Origin: Gammaproteobacteria bacterium
GTDB taxonomy: Bacteria > Pseudomonadota > Gammaproteobacteria > Pseudomonadales > Pseudohongiellaceae
Length of the DNA: 64,000 nt
Assembly (NCBI GenBank): GCA_018661465.1
Contig: JABJIC010000008.1
Coordinates: 1 to 64,000, forward strand
Direction: 5' to 3'
This document shows, one piece after another, positions 16,990 to 26,687 of this stretch (its first letter is position 1; each line of letters starts with the position of its first letter). The notes beneath the pieces were generated by a model. It saw only the letters and a list, made by a program, of their open reading frames with translations. It did not search any database and was not told where the DNA came from. Both the position numbers and the translations under genes were made by a program.

Positions 16990-19164
16990 TTACGAGGTCA
17001 GAGAACAGTGCCGGACTTGAGTCGGCTACATAACTCGCAGTGACTTGATAAGTAATGGTATCAACTTCAAGTTCATTCAAAATCAACTGACCCTCGACAT
17101 CGAATGTTCCTTCAACCGTGGGAGCCAAACTGCTATCCAGAGTTACGTAAGAGTCCAAACGCAGTTCCAGAGGACTAAAATTGCTAATAGTAAATTCAGC
17201 ACTAATCAAACTACCGTCATCGATACGAATAAAGGGAACTGATATTTGGGATCCGGTTACGGTGGGAACTGCAGCCAGGTCCGCTCCCTCGCCGGTATCA
17301 GGAATAACCAGAAAGTCTACAACGTCATCACAGACCAAGCTGCCCGCTGCCGCGGCAACGAAGTTAGCAAAAACAGGCACACAGCCTTGAGAGTAATAAT
17401 CAACGATACCGTTTACTGCCGCCATCTGATGATAGTAGTTGGAGCCATTCAGAACAGGTGGCGTGTCATCCACCAAAACACCGTAGCTAATACTAATGGT
17501 GTCGCCTGCCGCGATGTCACTTACAAAACAATTCAGGCTCCCGGCTTTTTCAATCATGCCATCACTTACTGAGCCTGCTGTGGCCAAATCGTCTCCGAAT
17601 ACAGCACATAATTCTGCCGTATGCTGATAGCTTTGTGTTTCAAAACTGACAAGTCCGTCATTCAGGTTGAGTAGAGAAATATTGAGATTGCTCATAGTGC
17701 TTGCCGATGTATTCTCCACCTGCAGCACCATCTGGGCATAATTATTCAATAGGGCGGCCCCCTCTGCGGCTAACACCCTGAGCGTGATTCCAGAATCCGT
17801 ATCATCAAGAATAGTTGTCTTGTCCGGAATCTCCTCGGCGGTAGCAGGGAATACTGAATCGCTAAGGGCGCTAACGACATGGCGGCTTCTGTTCATTGAA
17901 TGAACCGCGTCGGCTCCATCAATCAGATCACCTCGGTCGGTTCCACAGGTTAAACTTTCACAGAAGCCTTCGGAGTTTGAAAACACATTGATACTTTTGG
18001 CTGTACCAAAATTTTGATTTCCCTCTCTCGCCATCACCGTAGTGAATTCATCTTCTATGCCATAACCTGCCGAGTATGAGAATGTTCCTCCATCCGGACT
18101 GTCGAGTCGGCTCGCCACAATACCCATGTTTGCTGCAAAGGCAGCAGCGAGATTTGTAGTTGCCAGACAATCGGGGCCAAGATTGACCGCAGTGATCAAT
18201 TCACCCTGATGGTACTCTCTCTGAAAATCACCTTGTCGTGCAATGCCGTTTGTTGAATAACTAACACAACTTCCCGCAGCTCCGGCATCCAAGGCATGAA
18301 GAAAAACAACAAGATCACCACCGGAGCCGGTAATCATATTATTTACAGAAAAGAATGAAGGATCACTCTGGGTATCGAGGGCAGCCAAAGCTTCATCGAT
18401 AGTATTACTTGCTCCCGAATAGAGAACTTCTTCAAGCCCTACTGCATTGAATTCAATGCCGACTCCGCTGTCTCTATAGATTTGATTGGTCGCGGTTAGT
18501 AGTTGGGCAATCTTGTCTTCCAGTTTTCCATCGAGATAAGCTGTTGCTTCGCTGGAGTGAATGAACAGAACATCCACTACAGCGCCCGTGGCCAAAAGCT
18601 GTTCCGCTGTCGCTGAGCTGTTGTTGATTATCGCTTCATCAAGATCCGGTACATTGTTCTGATCTTGGTCGTAATTGATATTGCGAACTACATCAACAGT
18701 AATAGATGAGCCTCGCACTGTTCGATCTCCATCGGCAATGCCCAGAGACAGGCCATTGGGTTCGATTACCGTGACATTTAGTGCGCTTAGATTGAGAGTG
18801 AAACTCGGCCCAGCATCGACAGAGCCTGGCCCGTCAATAATAAAGTCTAGAAGCTCTCCGCTATTCACATCCAATTCGTCGATGGTGCAGGTCAGTGTAC
18901 GTGTAGTGCCATCTGACGTGTCTGTGCATTCGCCATCCACACTATCCAGATCCACATCGTCGGGCATGGAAATACTGAAACTGACATCGCTTATGCTCGA
19001 GCTTGTAGGATTATTCAGGTGTATCGTGAAAGGAAGAAATGCATCATTGCCGTTTTGATAGACAAAGCCCTGGGGTGCATATATGTCCAGTGTGGCTTGC
19101 TGTGCAAGTACCTTGGTAGTGAAAGCAACAGTGTAGAAAGTAGCCTGGCGTTCATCTTTGTCAT
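16970..19164 (-). CDS. Large secreted reprolysin-like pseudo-peptidase with frameshifted signal peptide
   Basis: The main frame (open from 19210) encodes about 730 residues. It contains an immunoglobulin-like DUF11-type domain, a calcium-binding-like stretch (NYDQDQNNVPDLDE), a metallopeptidase-like domain (about 215-460 in that frame) and two further beta-sandwich domains. The peptidase domain has the reprolysin/M12 layout: VDVLFIHSSEA, GGDLVVFLHA, CLATTN, NMGI, TTVMAREG (Met-turn position) and INVFSNS. The zinc helix HExxHxxGxxH is replaced by AAFAANMGIVA, so all three histidines and the glutamate are alanine. The ATG at 19164 in the neighbouring frame gives a signal peptide (MTKMNARLLSTLLLSL). 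One missing base near 19111-19120 separates it from the body, whose next residues VLAQQA look like a cleavage site. It is either a sequencing error or a real lesion. Confidence 0.7.
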
Positions 19165-19272
19165 TATCTTCTATAAATTTCCGATTATTATTCGCGTATT
19201 TTGGAGTCAAAAATACATGGATTCTCCAAAGGGACTTCCATATAGAGTATAGCGGGAGGAAACGCTTAATCC

Positions 19273-19905
19273 TTAGCTGTTTAGGGCAATATTCAGGCCG
19301 CTCCAGGCCTGGCTCAAGCCGATAATCAGGAGCACGGCGGCAAGCAGTCGATTAACCCAAAGGCTGCTCTGTTGCAGATGGTGAGAAAGATAATCACTGG
19401 CTCTGACGAAGCCGTAGAGGGCCGCATATTTTCCAAGCAAAACCGCAGTCAGAAAACTCGCCAGATTCCAGCCAATTAATTGTAAGGGAAAATATTGCGC
19501 GGCGGCGGCAAACGCGAAAATCCAGTAAGGAATGGCCTGAGGATTGAGAGCTGCAATTAACAGACCGCGGCGAAACCAGGAGTGCTGACCCCTGTCTTCT
19601 TCTCTCATGGATGTGGCTGGCTTACGGAAAAATATGTACGCCGCCAGGATGACAAACACTATAGCTAGAACAAATTTTACAGCGGTATTATTTTCCAGAA
19701 AATTCGAGATCATCAAACCAAATACAATTGCGATGAGCGCTTGCAGGACTTCAATTAAGGATGCCGCCGCGGCAATTTCCATACCCCGCCGCAGCCCATG
19801 ATCCACAGTAACTTTTACAACGCTTAGATTTATGGGGCCGAAGGGAAGTGTGCCCAAGAAGCAAAGAAGAAATCCGACCAGGAAATGTAGGGCTAATTCA
19901 GACAT
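19273..19905 (-). CDS. LysE/RhtB-family amino-acid exporter
   Basis: The 210-residue membrane protein has six hydrophobic segments, and its N-terminal signature GTLPFGPINLSVVKVTVDHGLRRGM is diagnostic of LysE translocators. These export amino acids or related small molecules by proton antiport. The middle PATSMREEDRGQHSWFRRG loop is cytoplasmic, and LNPQAIPYWIFAFAAA is the second conserved segment. There is no adjacent LysG-type regulator. The gene stands alone on the minus strand. Confidence 0.85.
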   Translation of the reverse strand: MSELALHFLVGFLLCFLGTLPFGPINLSVVKVTVDHGLRRGMEIAAAASLIEVLQALIAIVFGLMISNFLENNTAVKFVLAIVFVILAAYIFFRKPATSMREEDRGQHSWFRRGLLIAALNPQAIPYWIFAFAAAAQYFPLQLIGWNLASFLTAVLLGKYAALYGFVRASDYLSHHLQQSSLWVNRLLAAVLLIIGLSQAWSGLNIALNS

Positions 19906-19998
19906 CTATTTTTTCTTGCTGCTCTTGTCTTTCTTGAATTAGGACAACAGTATTCATACATTCTGAGTTTGCAGTTTCAGTATTTGTAAGTTCGGCAA

Positions 19999-21828
19999 TT
20001 ATTTATAGCCCTGAGCCTGAAGCTTGAACAAGTGAGCATACTGACCGTCTTTTTTAAGAAGTTCTTCGTGGCTTCCTTGTTCATGAATCTCTGCTTTTTC
20101 AAGCACAATTATGTGATCCGCCATGCGAACCGTAGAAAATCTGTGTGAAATAATTATGGAAATTCTGTTTGCGGTAAGGTCTCTGAAGTGTGCAAATATT
20201 TCAGCTTCCGCCTTTGCATCGATGGCCGCTGTTGGTTCATCCAATATTAGAACATCTGCCTTGCTGCGCATGAAGGCTCGGGAGAGAGCTATCTTTTGCC
20301 ATTGCCCTCCAGATAACTCCTTACCATCTTTAAACCAGGTTCCTAACTGAGTCTGATAATCACTGGGTAAGTCTTTAACAAAAACATCGGCCATGCCCTT
20401 TCTTGCTGCTTCTTCAATTTTCGGGAGTTCTTCAATATTTTCGACATCACCTATGCCAATGTTTTCACCAACTATTAACTGATACTTGGCGAAGTCCTGA
20501 AAAATTACTCCAATCTTCTGTCTTAGGGTTTCAATGTCCCAGTCTTTGAGTTCAAGACCTTCGAGAAATATTTTGCCTTCGCTGGGAGTGTAAAGACGAG
20601 TGAGTAGTTTAATGAGTGTAGTTTTGCCACTACCATTCTCACCTACTATTGCCAGACTTTCGCCGGGAGTTATATGCAGATCAACACTTTTGAGTGCAGC
20701 AATATCACTGCCAGGATAATAGAAGCTCACGTTCTCGAATCGAATTCCGTCTGCAGGGTTAGGGCCTGCCACTTGCTCTCCAGTCTGTTCAGGCACCATG
20801 TGAGAAAGATATTCAGTAAGATTTGATAAATACAAATTGTCTTCATACATGCCGTTTATGGAGGTAAGGCTGTTGGTTACTGCATTCTGGCCCAGTCTAA
20901 ACTGGGCAATATACATCGTCATCTGACCAATGGTGATGGCGCCCGCAATAGCCGCAAACCCTACCCAGCCGTAGGCAAAGTAGAAGGCCGCGCTGGCAAG
21001 TAAGCCTAGGACATAGCCCCAGAATCCTCGTCGCAACACCAGAGACTTATCTTCCTTATATATGTTTCGGAAAATATCCACGTAACGTTCCAGGAAAAGT
21101 TTGCCCAGTTGGAGCAACTTCACTTCCTTAACTCCGTCTTCACGGGTTAACACCATCTCAAGATATATCTGCATCCGTCTTTCCGCCGAGCGACGACGAT
21201 GAATGCGAAATGCTTCGCCAGAGAATTTTGCCTCTGCAAGAAAGGAAGGTATACCAGCCAGGCCCAACAGAAGAACTGCATAGGGTGAAAACTGAAATAG
21301 GTATATTCCAATTGAAATGAGCACGATGATATCTCTGAACAAATCAAAGGTCTTGATTACCAGGCTAAGTGGTCGGCTGGAAGCTTCACGACGAGCACGC
21401 ACGAGTTTGTCGTAGTACTCCGCATCTTCAAAGTGCGCCAGTTCCAGAGTAAGAGCTTTCTCCAGAATCATTACATTAATCTTATTGCCCAACAGTACTC
21501 GCAGAATGGACTGACACACGGTGTTAATGCGCTGAGCTCCGGTCAGTAATACTACTAGCCCGGCTTCCAGGAAAATGTAGTAGAGCGCATCACTACGTAA
21601 ACTCTCTAAGGTCTGAGGATCTGCTCCGAAGGCGTTGGCTACAACATCAACAAAGAGACCGCCCACGGCTGCGATGGCTGCAGGCAGGAAACCAGACACC
21701 AATGTAGTTAGCGCCATAACTATTGTCAGGGACGCGCTAGTTTCCCAGACGATCTTGATGGCAACTGCACTGTACTGAAAAGCCGAAATGAACTTGCTGA
21801 CAGGATTGGAAGGAGCTTTGTTGTCCAA
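19999..21828 (-). CDS. ABC exporter with fused permease and ATPase domains
   Basis: The 609-residue half-transporter has a six-helix exporter domain (about 25-335) and an ATPase domain. Motifs are Walker A GENGSGKTTL (about 397-406), Q-loop VIFQDFAKYQ, signature LSGGQWQK, Walker B VLILDEPTAAID and switch IISHRFSTV. It probably works as a homodimer. There is no C39 peptidase domain, so it is not a classical bacteriocin exporter. The subgroup resembles lantibiotic/siderophore-type exporters in its FQDFAKYQL loop, but the substrate is unknown. No membrane-fusion protein gene is next to it. Confidence 0.88.
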   Translation of the reverse strand: MDNKAPSNPVSKFISAFQYSAVAIKIVWETSASLTIVMALTTLVSGFLPAAIAAVGGLFVDVVANAFGADPQTLESLRSDALYYIFLEAGLVVLLTGAQRINTVCQSILRVLLGNKINVMILEKALTLELAHFEDAEYYDKLVRARREASSRPLSLVIKTFDLFRDIIVLISIGIYLFQFSPYAVLLLGLAGIPSFLAEAKFSGEAFRIHRRRSAERRMQIYLEMVLTREDGVKEVKLLQLGKLFLERYVDIFRNIYKEDKSLVLRRGFWGYVLGLLASAAFYFAYGWVGFAAIAGAITIGQMTMYIAQFRLGQNAVTNSLTSINGMYEDNLYLSNLTEYLSHMVPEQTGEQVAGPNPADGIRFENVSFYYPGSDIAALKSVDLHITPGESLAIVGENGSGKTTLIKLLTRLYTPSEGKIFLEGLELKDWDIETLRQKIGVIFQDFAKYQLIVGENIGIGDVENIEELPKIEEAARKGMADVFVKDLPSDYQTQLGTWFKDGKELSGGQWQKIALSRAFMRSKADVLILDEPTAAIDAKAEAEIFAHFRDLTANRISIIISHRFSTVRMADHIIVLEKAEIHEQGSHEELLKKDGQYAHLFKLQAQGYK

Positions 21829-21865
21829 GGTATTCCTTTACAAATGTTTGATAAATTCTAACACA

Positions 21866-21896
21866 GAAAAAAGGGGCCTCTATTATAGAGCCCCCT
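21866..21896 (-). terminator. Intrinsic terminator of the secreted methyltransferase-like gene
   Basis: AGGGGcCTCTA and TAGAGcCCCCT form an 11-bp stem with one mismatch and a 2-3-base loop. On the minus strand it is followed by six Ts (21866-21872 read in reverse), about 80 bases after the gene's stop. Confidence 0.8.
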
Positions 21897-21975
21897 TTCC
21901 CCGAACTAGCCTTTGAATTCTCTCTAACAGGTTACGCTGTCATAGTAGAATTGGTTTAATCAGTCAAAAACTCTG

Positions 21976-22683
21976 TTAGTGACCTTTGGCAAATTTCAGG
22001 ACTAGTCTGTCTGTGTTTCGACCTAGTGATGGATCGAAAGGACCTACACTGTGATCATCGGCTGTGTTGTCAAGAAGTTCGCTTGAACCAACAAGAACAT
22101 ATCCTGCACCAGTAACCGCCTTCACTACTTCATCAAAAGCAATTCTGTGAAGAGTCTGATTGTCTGCGCCAGAAGTTCCTTCATGATCGATGATTCCCAG
22201 AATGCCACCAGGCTTCAATGCATCCTTTACTTGAGCAAGGATTCCTTGAGCAGCTGCTGGATTGGAGTTATGGAAGTCATGGAAGTTTAAAGCCGTCATT
22301 GCATAGTCAACTGAACCTGCTTCTGCGTCGGAAATTGCAGCAATCTGTGTGATGTTGCTAAGACGTGCTGCTTTAGCTGCAGCTGGCTCGTCTGCATTTC
22401 CACCGGGACGATTCTGCATGAGAACTGTGCCACCTGAACCTACGGCATAGGAAAGTACTTCGGTATACCAACCTGTTGAAGCATTAATATCGAGAACAGT
22501 CATGCCAGCTTCTACGCCCATGAAATCTAATACGGCAGGTCCCTGTCGGCTTGCGTCTCTTTCTTTGTCAGCGGCAGGACGATCGGGGTTAGCCATTGCG
22601 CGTTCCAGTGCGGCAATATCCAGAGCTGAAGCCGAGCTGCAAGCCAGGCTGAATACTGCGAGTAGAGATAATACTTTTTTCAT
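21976..22683 (-). CDS. Exported SAM-methyltransferase-like protein
   Basis: The 235-residue precursor has a signal peptide ending near SSASA (residue 20). A Rossmann methyltransferase fold follows with motif I VLDINASTGWYTEVLSYAVG, post-I VLMQNRPGG, motif IV VDYAMTALNFHDFHN and motif VI LKPGGILGIIDHEG. The motif-I stretch DINASTG is weaker than the canonical DxGxGxG. This matches the group of predicted periplasmic methyltransferases; their methyl donor supply outside the cytoplasm is unexplained, and catalysis is unproven. A terminator follows. No operon partner is visible. Confidence 0.8.
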   Translation of the reverse strand: MKKVLSLLAVFSLACSSASALDIAALERAMANPDRPAADKERDASRQGPAVLDFMGVEAGMTVLDINASTGWYTEVLSYAVGSGGTVLMQNRPGGNADEPAAAKAARLSNITQIAAISDAEAGSVDYAMTALNFHDFHNSNPAAAQGILAQVKDALKPGGILGIIDHEGTSGADNQTLHRIAFDEVVKAVTGAGYVLVGSSELLDNTADDHSVGPFDPSLGRNTDRLVLKFAKGH

Positions 22684-22993
22684 AATAATGACCCTTCCAA
22701 TACTTATGTTGGTGTTTTTTTAGCTGTAGCTAATATAGATGCTTATATATCGATTTTGAAAGCTAATTAGTTAAATGGTCTCAAATAAACGAGGAAAGCC
22801 TCATTTATTCGAGCAGGGCAAGGAGAATAAACCAAGCAAAGCGGGGAGTACACTGTATTTCGACCAGTTGAGGATAAGGCACTACAGTGGCGCAGCATCG
22901 CGACCTGGCCCTAGACTGAGCCGAAATCACATGTCTGACCTAGATAGCGCGTAAAACCGGTAAAATAGGGCCCTGTAGAGGACTTTAGACGAC
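22684..22993. other. Intergenic region of 310 bases
   Basis: It contains the promoter side of the methyltransferase-like gene and a hairpin at 22783-22809. No reading frame looks coding, and no other structure was recognised. Confidence 0.6.
22783..22809 (-). terminator. Hairpin downstream of the 62-residue gene
   Basis: AAATAAACGAGG and CCTCATTTATT form a GC-centred stem extended by A-T pairs, with a 4-base loop. It lies about 185 bases after the stop of the minus-strand gene at 22994. It could end that transcript or the region between. Confidence 0.45.
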
Positions 22994-23182
22994 CTAGTGC
23001 AATCTGTGTTCGACCATTAGTTCGGTTTCGAAGAATTCTTTCACCTGAAGTAGCTGGCTAAGATCGCCTTCACTCTCCATTAAAGGCAGATGGGACTCAA
23101 TATCATTGAGGATGTTGGTGATGCTTCCCGTATCCAGAGTACTTAAATCCAGATTGAAGGGAAAATTTGACTGCTTAGACAT
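22994..23182 (-). CDS. Small acidic protein of unknown function
   Basis: The 62-residue soluble peptide is rich in leucine, serine and glutamate, with a predicted helical middle (TGSITNILNDIESHLPLMES) and a second helix (LSQLLQVKEFFETELM). It has no signal sequence and no known motif. GGAG lies about 14 bases before the ATG, a long spacing. It is divergent from the MMPL operon and could be a small regulator or orphan. The codon pattern is reasonable, but the length makes the call moderate. Confidence 0.45.
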   Translation of the reverse strand: MSKQSNFPFNLDLSTLDTGSITNILNDIESHLPLMESEGDLSQLLQVKEFFETELMVEHRLH

Positions 23183-23460
23183 GTCGATCTACCACTCCAT
23201 ATGTTCAATACCCCCAAATTAGGGGCCGAATACTTGCACAAGGAGGGTATCGACTGACATTAAGAAATCTTCATAACAAATTCTAAACTAAAGGGTTTTT
23301 GACCTTTTGTGGAAGGTATTAATATATGTACAGCGTAATCTTTACGCGGTAAACATCCCGTATTACACTAACCCCCGAAGTTGGTGAAACTCCACCTTTT
23401 GCCGGATACACAAAAAAACAATAATTCGGACGAGAAGTCCGAAATGCACGGAGTTTCAGG

Positions 23461-25827
23461 ATGACCGCTGTGATCACGGCCTGGGCAGATTTCGTCATTG
23501 CCAAACGACTCTACATTCTCGTGGCGTCAGTACTTTTCTTGGCCGCGATATTACTTACCGGTAAAACAATCCCTTTCGATAACAGCACCGAGCGCTATTT
23601 CGTGGTGGGCGATCCGGCACTGGTTGAATACGACAGACTTATCGAGCTATTCGGAGACAATGAATACCTCATAGTGGGATTTGAAGCGGCCGAAGGTGTC
23701 AGTGATGTATTCAATGCCGACACACTAAGAGACCTTGCTCGGGTTTCGGAGTTTCTGGAATTTCACGAAAATATTACTCAACTTCGCTCCCTTACAACAT
23801 TTCAATATATTCACGCCGACGCTGACGATCTTCGAACTGACTACCTCATCGAAGATGTTGAAGACCTAATAAATAATCAAGATGCCATTGCAGAAGTGAA
23901 AGCAACGCTTGCCGAAGAACAGTTAGCAGTTGGCTCTCTGATTACATCGGACTATAGACACACTCGTGTCGCCGCTCGAGTTGAATACAGCGACGATACC
24001 TCCGAGATAAAAATCAATCTTGTACAAGACCTCTACCGCTTTATAGAAGAAGAAAATATTTCTTCTGAAGATTACCTACTTCATCTTTCTGGCTACCCCC
24101 TAGTGCAGGAACGTTTTGAAACTGTTTCCGCTGAAGACTTGGACATACTGATTCCTATTATGGTCGTGTTGATGGTGGTGATTCTGTTCTCGAGCTTTCG
24201 CTCATTAACAGCAACACTCGCTCCCTGGTTGGTTATAGCAATAGGAATATTGACAGTTCTGGAGATTCAGGGCTATTTGGGAATTCCACACACAACCGTT
24301 GACTCCGGTGCTTTGCTACCAACTCTAATAATCATAGGCATCGGAATCACTATTCACATTCTTCTCGAGTTTTTTCATTTTATGAATAAGGGAAGCTCTG
24401 GTAGTGATGCCGCCCATGCCACTATTTTGAATATTTGGCGCCCTGCCTTCTTTACCGCTATTACAACCTCGGCTGGGTTTTACGCTTTATCAATTACCAA
24501 GATCATGCCGATTAGGGAGTTTGCTTTACTGGGCGCCATTGGTCCTATTGTGCTGTTTTTTCTTTCGTTAACTGTACTGCCTGCCCTCCTCAGTTATATG
24601 AAGAGCATCCCTGTCAAAACCCATGACGTTCTTGATGGAGGCCTAATCTCACGCATCGCTCAAAAAGTTCCAGACTTCACTCTTAAGAATCGAAACCCAA
24701 TATTGCTTGCTGCACTTGCCGTGATGGTGTTTTCAATTTGGAATATTCCAAATATTAAAATTGACACAAACTATGTCAACCTGTTCAAGGAAGATAGCGC
24801 TACTCGCCATGACATTATTTATTTCGACGACACCTATCGAGGCATGATGAATCTGGATGTGATTCTCGATTCCGGCGAGCTTGAAGGCATCAAGAATCCT
24901 GCCTATTTGAAACAATTAGAAGAAATAGAAACCTGGCTAACTGAGCGCCCTACTCTTGGCCCGATAAATTCTCTGGGTGATTATCTCAAGGAGATCAATC
25001 AGTCCCTCAATGGCGACGACCCCGCTTACTATAGGTTGCCCGATAGTCGAGAGATGACCGCACAGTTTCTACTGCTCTACGATAGCTCAGGCGCAAACGA
25101 AGACCTCTCGGATATTAAGGATTTCGATAATCAGTATTCCAGACTTGTGGTGCCCGTTGTGAACATGACAGCCTCGGACATGAAGGCCGAACTGGATACG
25201 ATAAATGCCTACCTTAATGAGAATTATGAGAATCTGACGCCAACGGTAACCGGCACCATGACCCTCTACACCATACAGGACATCTATGTCTCCGAAGGAA
25301 TGGCACTTTCATTTATCATTGCTCTTCTGGTAATTACAAGCTTCTTCATCATACTCTTCAGATCTTTTAAATATGGCATTCTCTCAATCATTCCAAGCGT
25401 GCTTCCAATAATTCTTGCAGGAAGCTTTGCCGGTTGGTTAGGGGTGTTACTGGACCAGAGTGCCGTGATTGTCTTCGCTATGACTATGGGTATTGCCGTG
25501 GATGACGCCATACATGTAATGAGCCGCTACCTGCTGGCCAAGGAAGAAGGAAGCAGTACCCGAGACTCTATAGAGCGAGCTATGACTGAATCTGGCCGCG
25601 CCGTAATATTTAGCTCCATCGTATTAGTATTCGGATTCGCCGTGCTTTGTTTTGGCTCATTCACCACAGTTATTTACGTCGGAATGTTTGGTTCTATTAT
25701 TATGACATTGGCTCTTCTTGGCGATTTGATTTTTCTTCCTGCCATTTTGTATCTGGCAGATGGCTCAGATGACATTGCTGAAAACATCGGCGTTGTGACT
25801 GAGTCGGAAGGAGCAAGCCATGCATAG
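23461..25827 (+). CDS. MMPL/RND-superfamily envelope transporter
   Basis: The 788-residue inner-membrane pump has the two-fold RND layout: TM1 (about 14-33), a periplasmic loop to ~225, TM2-6 (about 226-390), TM7 (~413-430), a second periplasmic loop to ~620, and TM8-12. The proton-relay helix of the second half reads FAMTMGIAVDDAIHVMSRY with the DD pair typical of MmpL/HpnN proteins. The matching first-half helix has GITIHILLEFFH with no aspartate. The periplasmic loops are short relative to AcrB, so it is not a drug-efflux RND. It is the first gene of an operon with a LolA-like carrier and an outer-membrane barrel, which suggests lipid or other hydrophobic cargo. Confidence 0.88.
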   Translation: MTAVITAWADFVIAKRLYILVASVLFLAAILLTGKTIPFDNSTERYFVVGDPALVEYDRLIELFGDNEYLIVGFEAAEGVSDVFNADTLRDLARVSEFLEFHENITQLRSLTTFQYIHADADDLRTDYLIEDVEDLINNQDAIAEVKATLAEEQLAVGSLITSDYRHTRVAARVEYSDDTSEIKINLVQDLYRFIEEENISSEDYLLHLSGYPLVQERFETVSAEDLDILIPIMVVLMVVILFSSFRSLTATLAPWLVIAIGILTVLEIQGYLGIPHTTVDSGALLPTLIIIGIGITIHILLEFFHFMNKGSSGSDAAHATILNIWRPAFFTAITTSAGFYALSITKIMPIREFALLGAIGPIVLFFLSLTVLPALLSYMKSIPVKTHDVLDGGLISRIAQKVPDFTLKNRNPILLAALAVMVFSIWNIPNIKIDTNYVNLFKEDSATRHDIIYFDDTYRGMMNLDVILDSGELEGIKNPAYLKQLEEIETWLTERPTLGPINSLGDYLKEINQSLNGDDPAYYRLPDSREMTAQFLLLYDSSGANEDLSDIKDFDNQYSRLVVPVVNMTASDMKAELDTINAYLNENYENLTPTVTGTMTLYTIQDIYVSEGMALSFIIALLVITSFFIILFRSFKYGILSIIPSVLPIILAGSFAGWLGVLLDQSAVIVFAMTMGIAVDDAIHVMSRYLLAKEEGSSTRDSIERAMTESGRAVIFSSIVLVFGFAVLCFGSFTTVIYVGMFGSIIMTLALLGDLIFLPAILYLADGSDDIAENIGVVTESEGASHA

Positions 25828-25846
25828 GACAAAGGAGCGTTCTTCG

Positions 25847-26677
25847 ATGAGCAAGTTTTTCCCTTCGGCGGGTTTAGTTGGCTTGTTTCTTTTCTGTCCG
25901 TCAGGCATCGCTGCTGAGCTCACTCCGCACGACATTATGTACGCAGTAGACCAACGCTATGACGGAGACTCTTCAATTTCCGAGATGACTATGGTGTTGA
26001 TCGATCGAAGAGATCGACAACGCCGTCGTGACCTGCGCATTTATTCAAAAGATTTTCCTTCTGCAAGCGGAGACGAAGACACTCGAGCTTTGTCACTATT
26101 CGAGAGTCCTGCAGATATACGTGGCACTGCTTATTTGAATTTCGACTGGGATGACAGTGAACGGGATGATGACTCTTGGCTCTATCTGCCTTCCCTGCAA
26201 AGAGTGAAACGAATCGCTAGCAGCGATACTTCAGATTCTTTTATGGGAAGTGACTTCACCTACGCCGATATTAATGGCATAGAGATCGAATGGTACGACT
26301 TCAGCTTCATCAATGAATCGGAACTGGTTGACGGGGTTGAGTGCTGGCTTATCGAGGCAATACCGAAAACAGAATTTAAGGATAAGGCTGAAGAAGCTAC
26401 TGGCTATTCGAAAATGCAAAGCTGGATTAGCAAGGAAAGCTATTTGCAAATGCGAGGACAGGCTTGGGAGCTAAGAGGAAATCGCATTAAGTATTTCACC
26501 TCTTCAGAAATCGAATTGATAGATGATGTCTGGACCATAAAATCCCTGCAAGCAATAACTACTCGGAATGGCCGTCAGGAACATGCCAGCATTCTTCAGC
26601 TCAATAGTGTCGAATATAATGTTGAAATAGAAGACGAACTCTTTTCAACTGAGAATATGCAGAGAGGCCTGGATTGA
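25847..26677 (+). CDS. LolA-like outer-membrane lipoprotein-sorting family protein
   Basis: The ATG at 25847 is chosen because AAAGGAG (25831-25837) sits at good spacing and a signal peptide starts there (MSKFFPSAGLVGLFLF, cleaved after GIAA). An earlier ATG overlaps the pump gene. The mature part has the half-barrel features of the LolA-like family: MTMVLIDRRDRQRRRDLRIYSKDF, WLYLPSLQRVKRIASSDTSDSFMGSDFTYAD and a C-terminal W-T-I-K-S-L strand. Members associated with MMPL pumps are thought to carry lipids across the periplasm. The 19-base gap after the pump gene means co-transcription. Confidence 0.87.
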   Translation: MSKFFPSAGLVGLFLFCPSGIAAELTPHDIMYAVDQRYDGDSSISEMTMVLIDRRDRQRRRDLRIYSKDFPSASGDEDTRALSLFESPADIRGTAYLNFDWDDSERDDDSWLYLPSLQRVKRIASSDTSDSFMGSDFTYADINGIEIEWYDFSFINESELVDGVECWLIEAIPKTEFKDKAEEATGYSKMQSWISKESYLQMRGQAWELRGNRIKYFTSSEIELIDDVWTIKSLQAITTRNGRQEHASILQLNSVEYNVEIEDELFSTENMQRGLD

Positions 26678-26687
26678 GTATCCCCAC

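Noticed and set aside
19999..21828. ABC exporter considered as the exporter of the bacteriocin-like peptide
   Set aside because: It has no N-terminal C39 peptidase domain needed to cleave a double-glycine leader, and it lies about 29 kb away.
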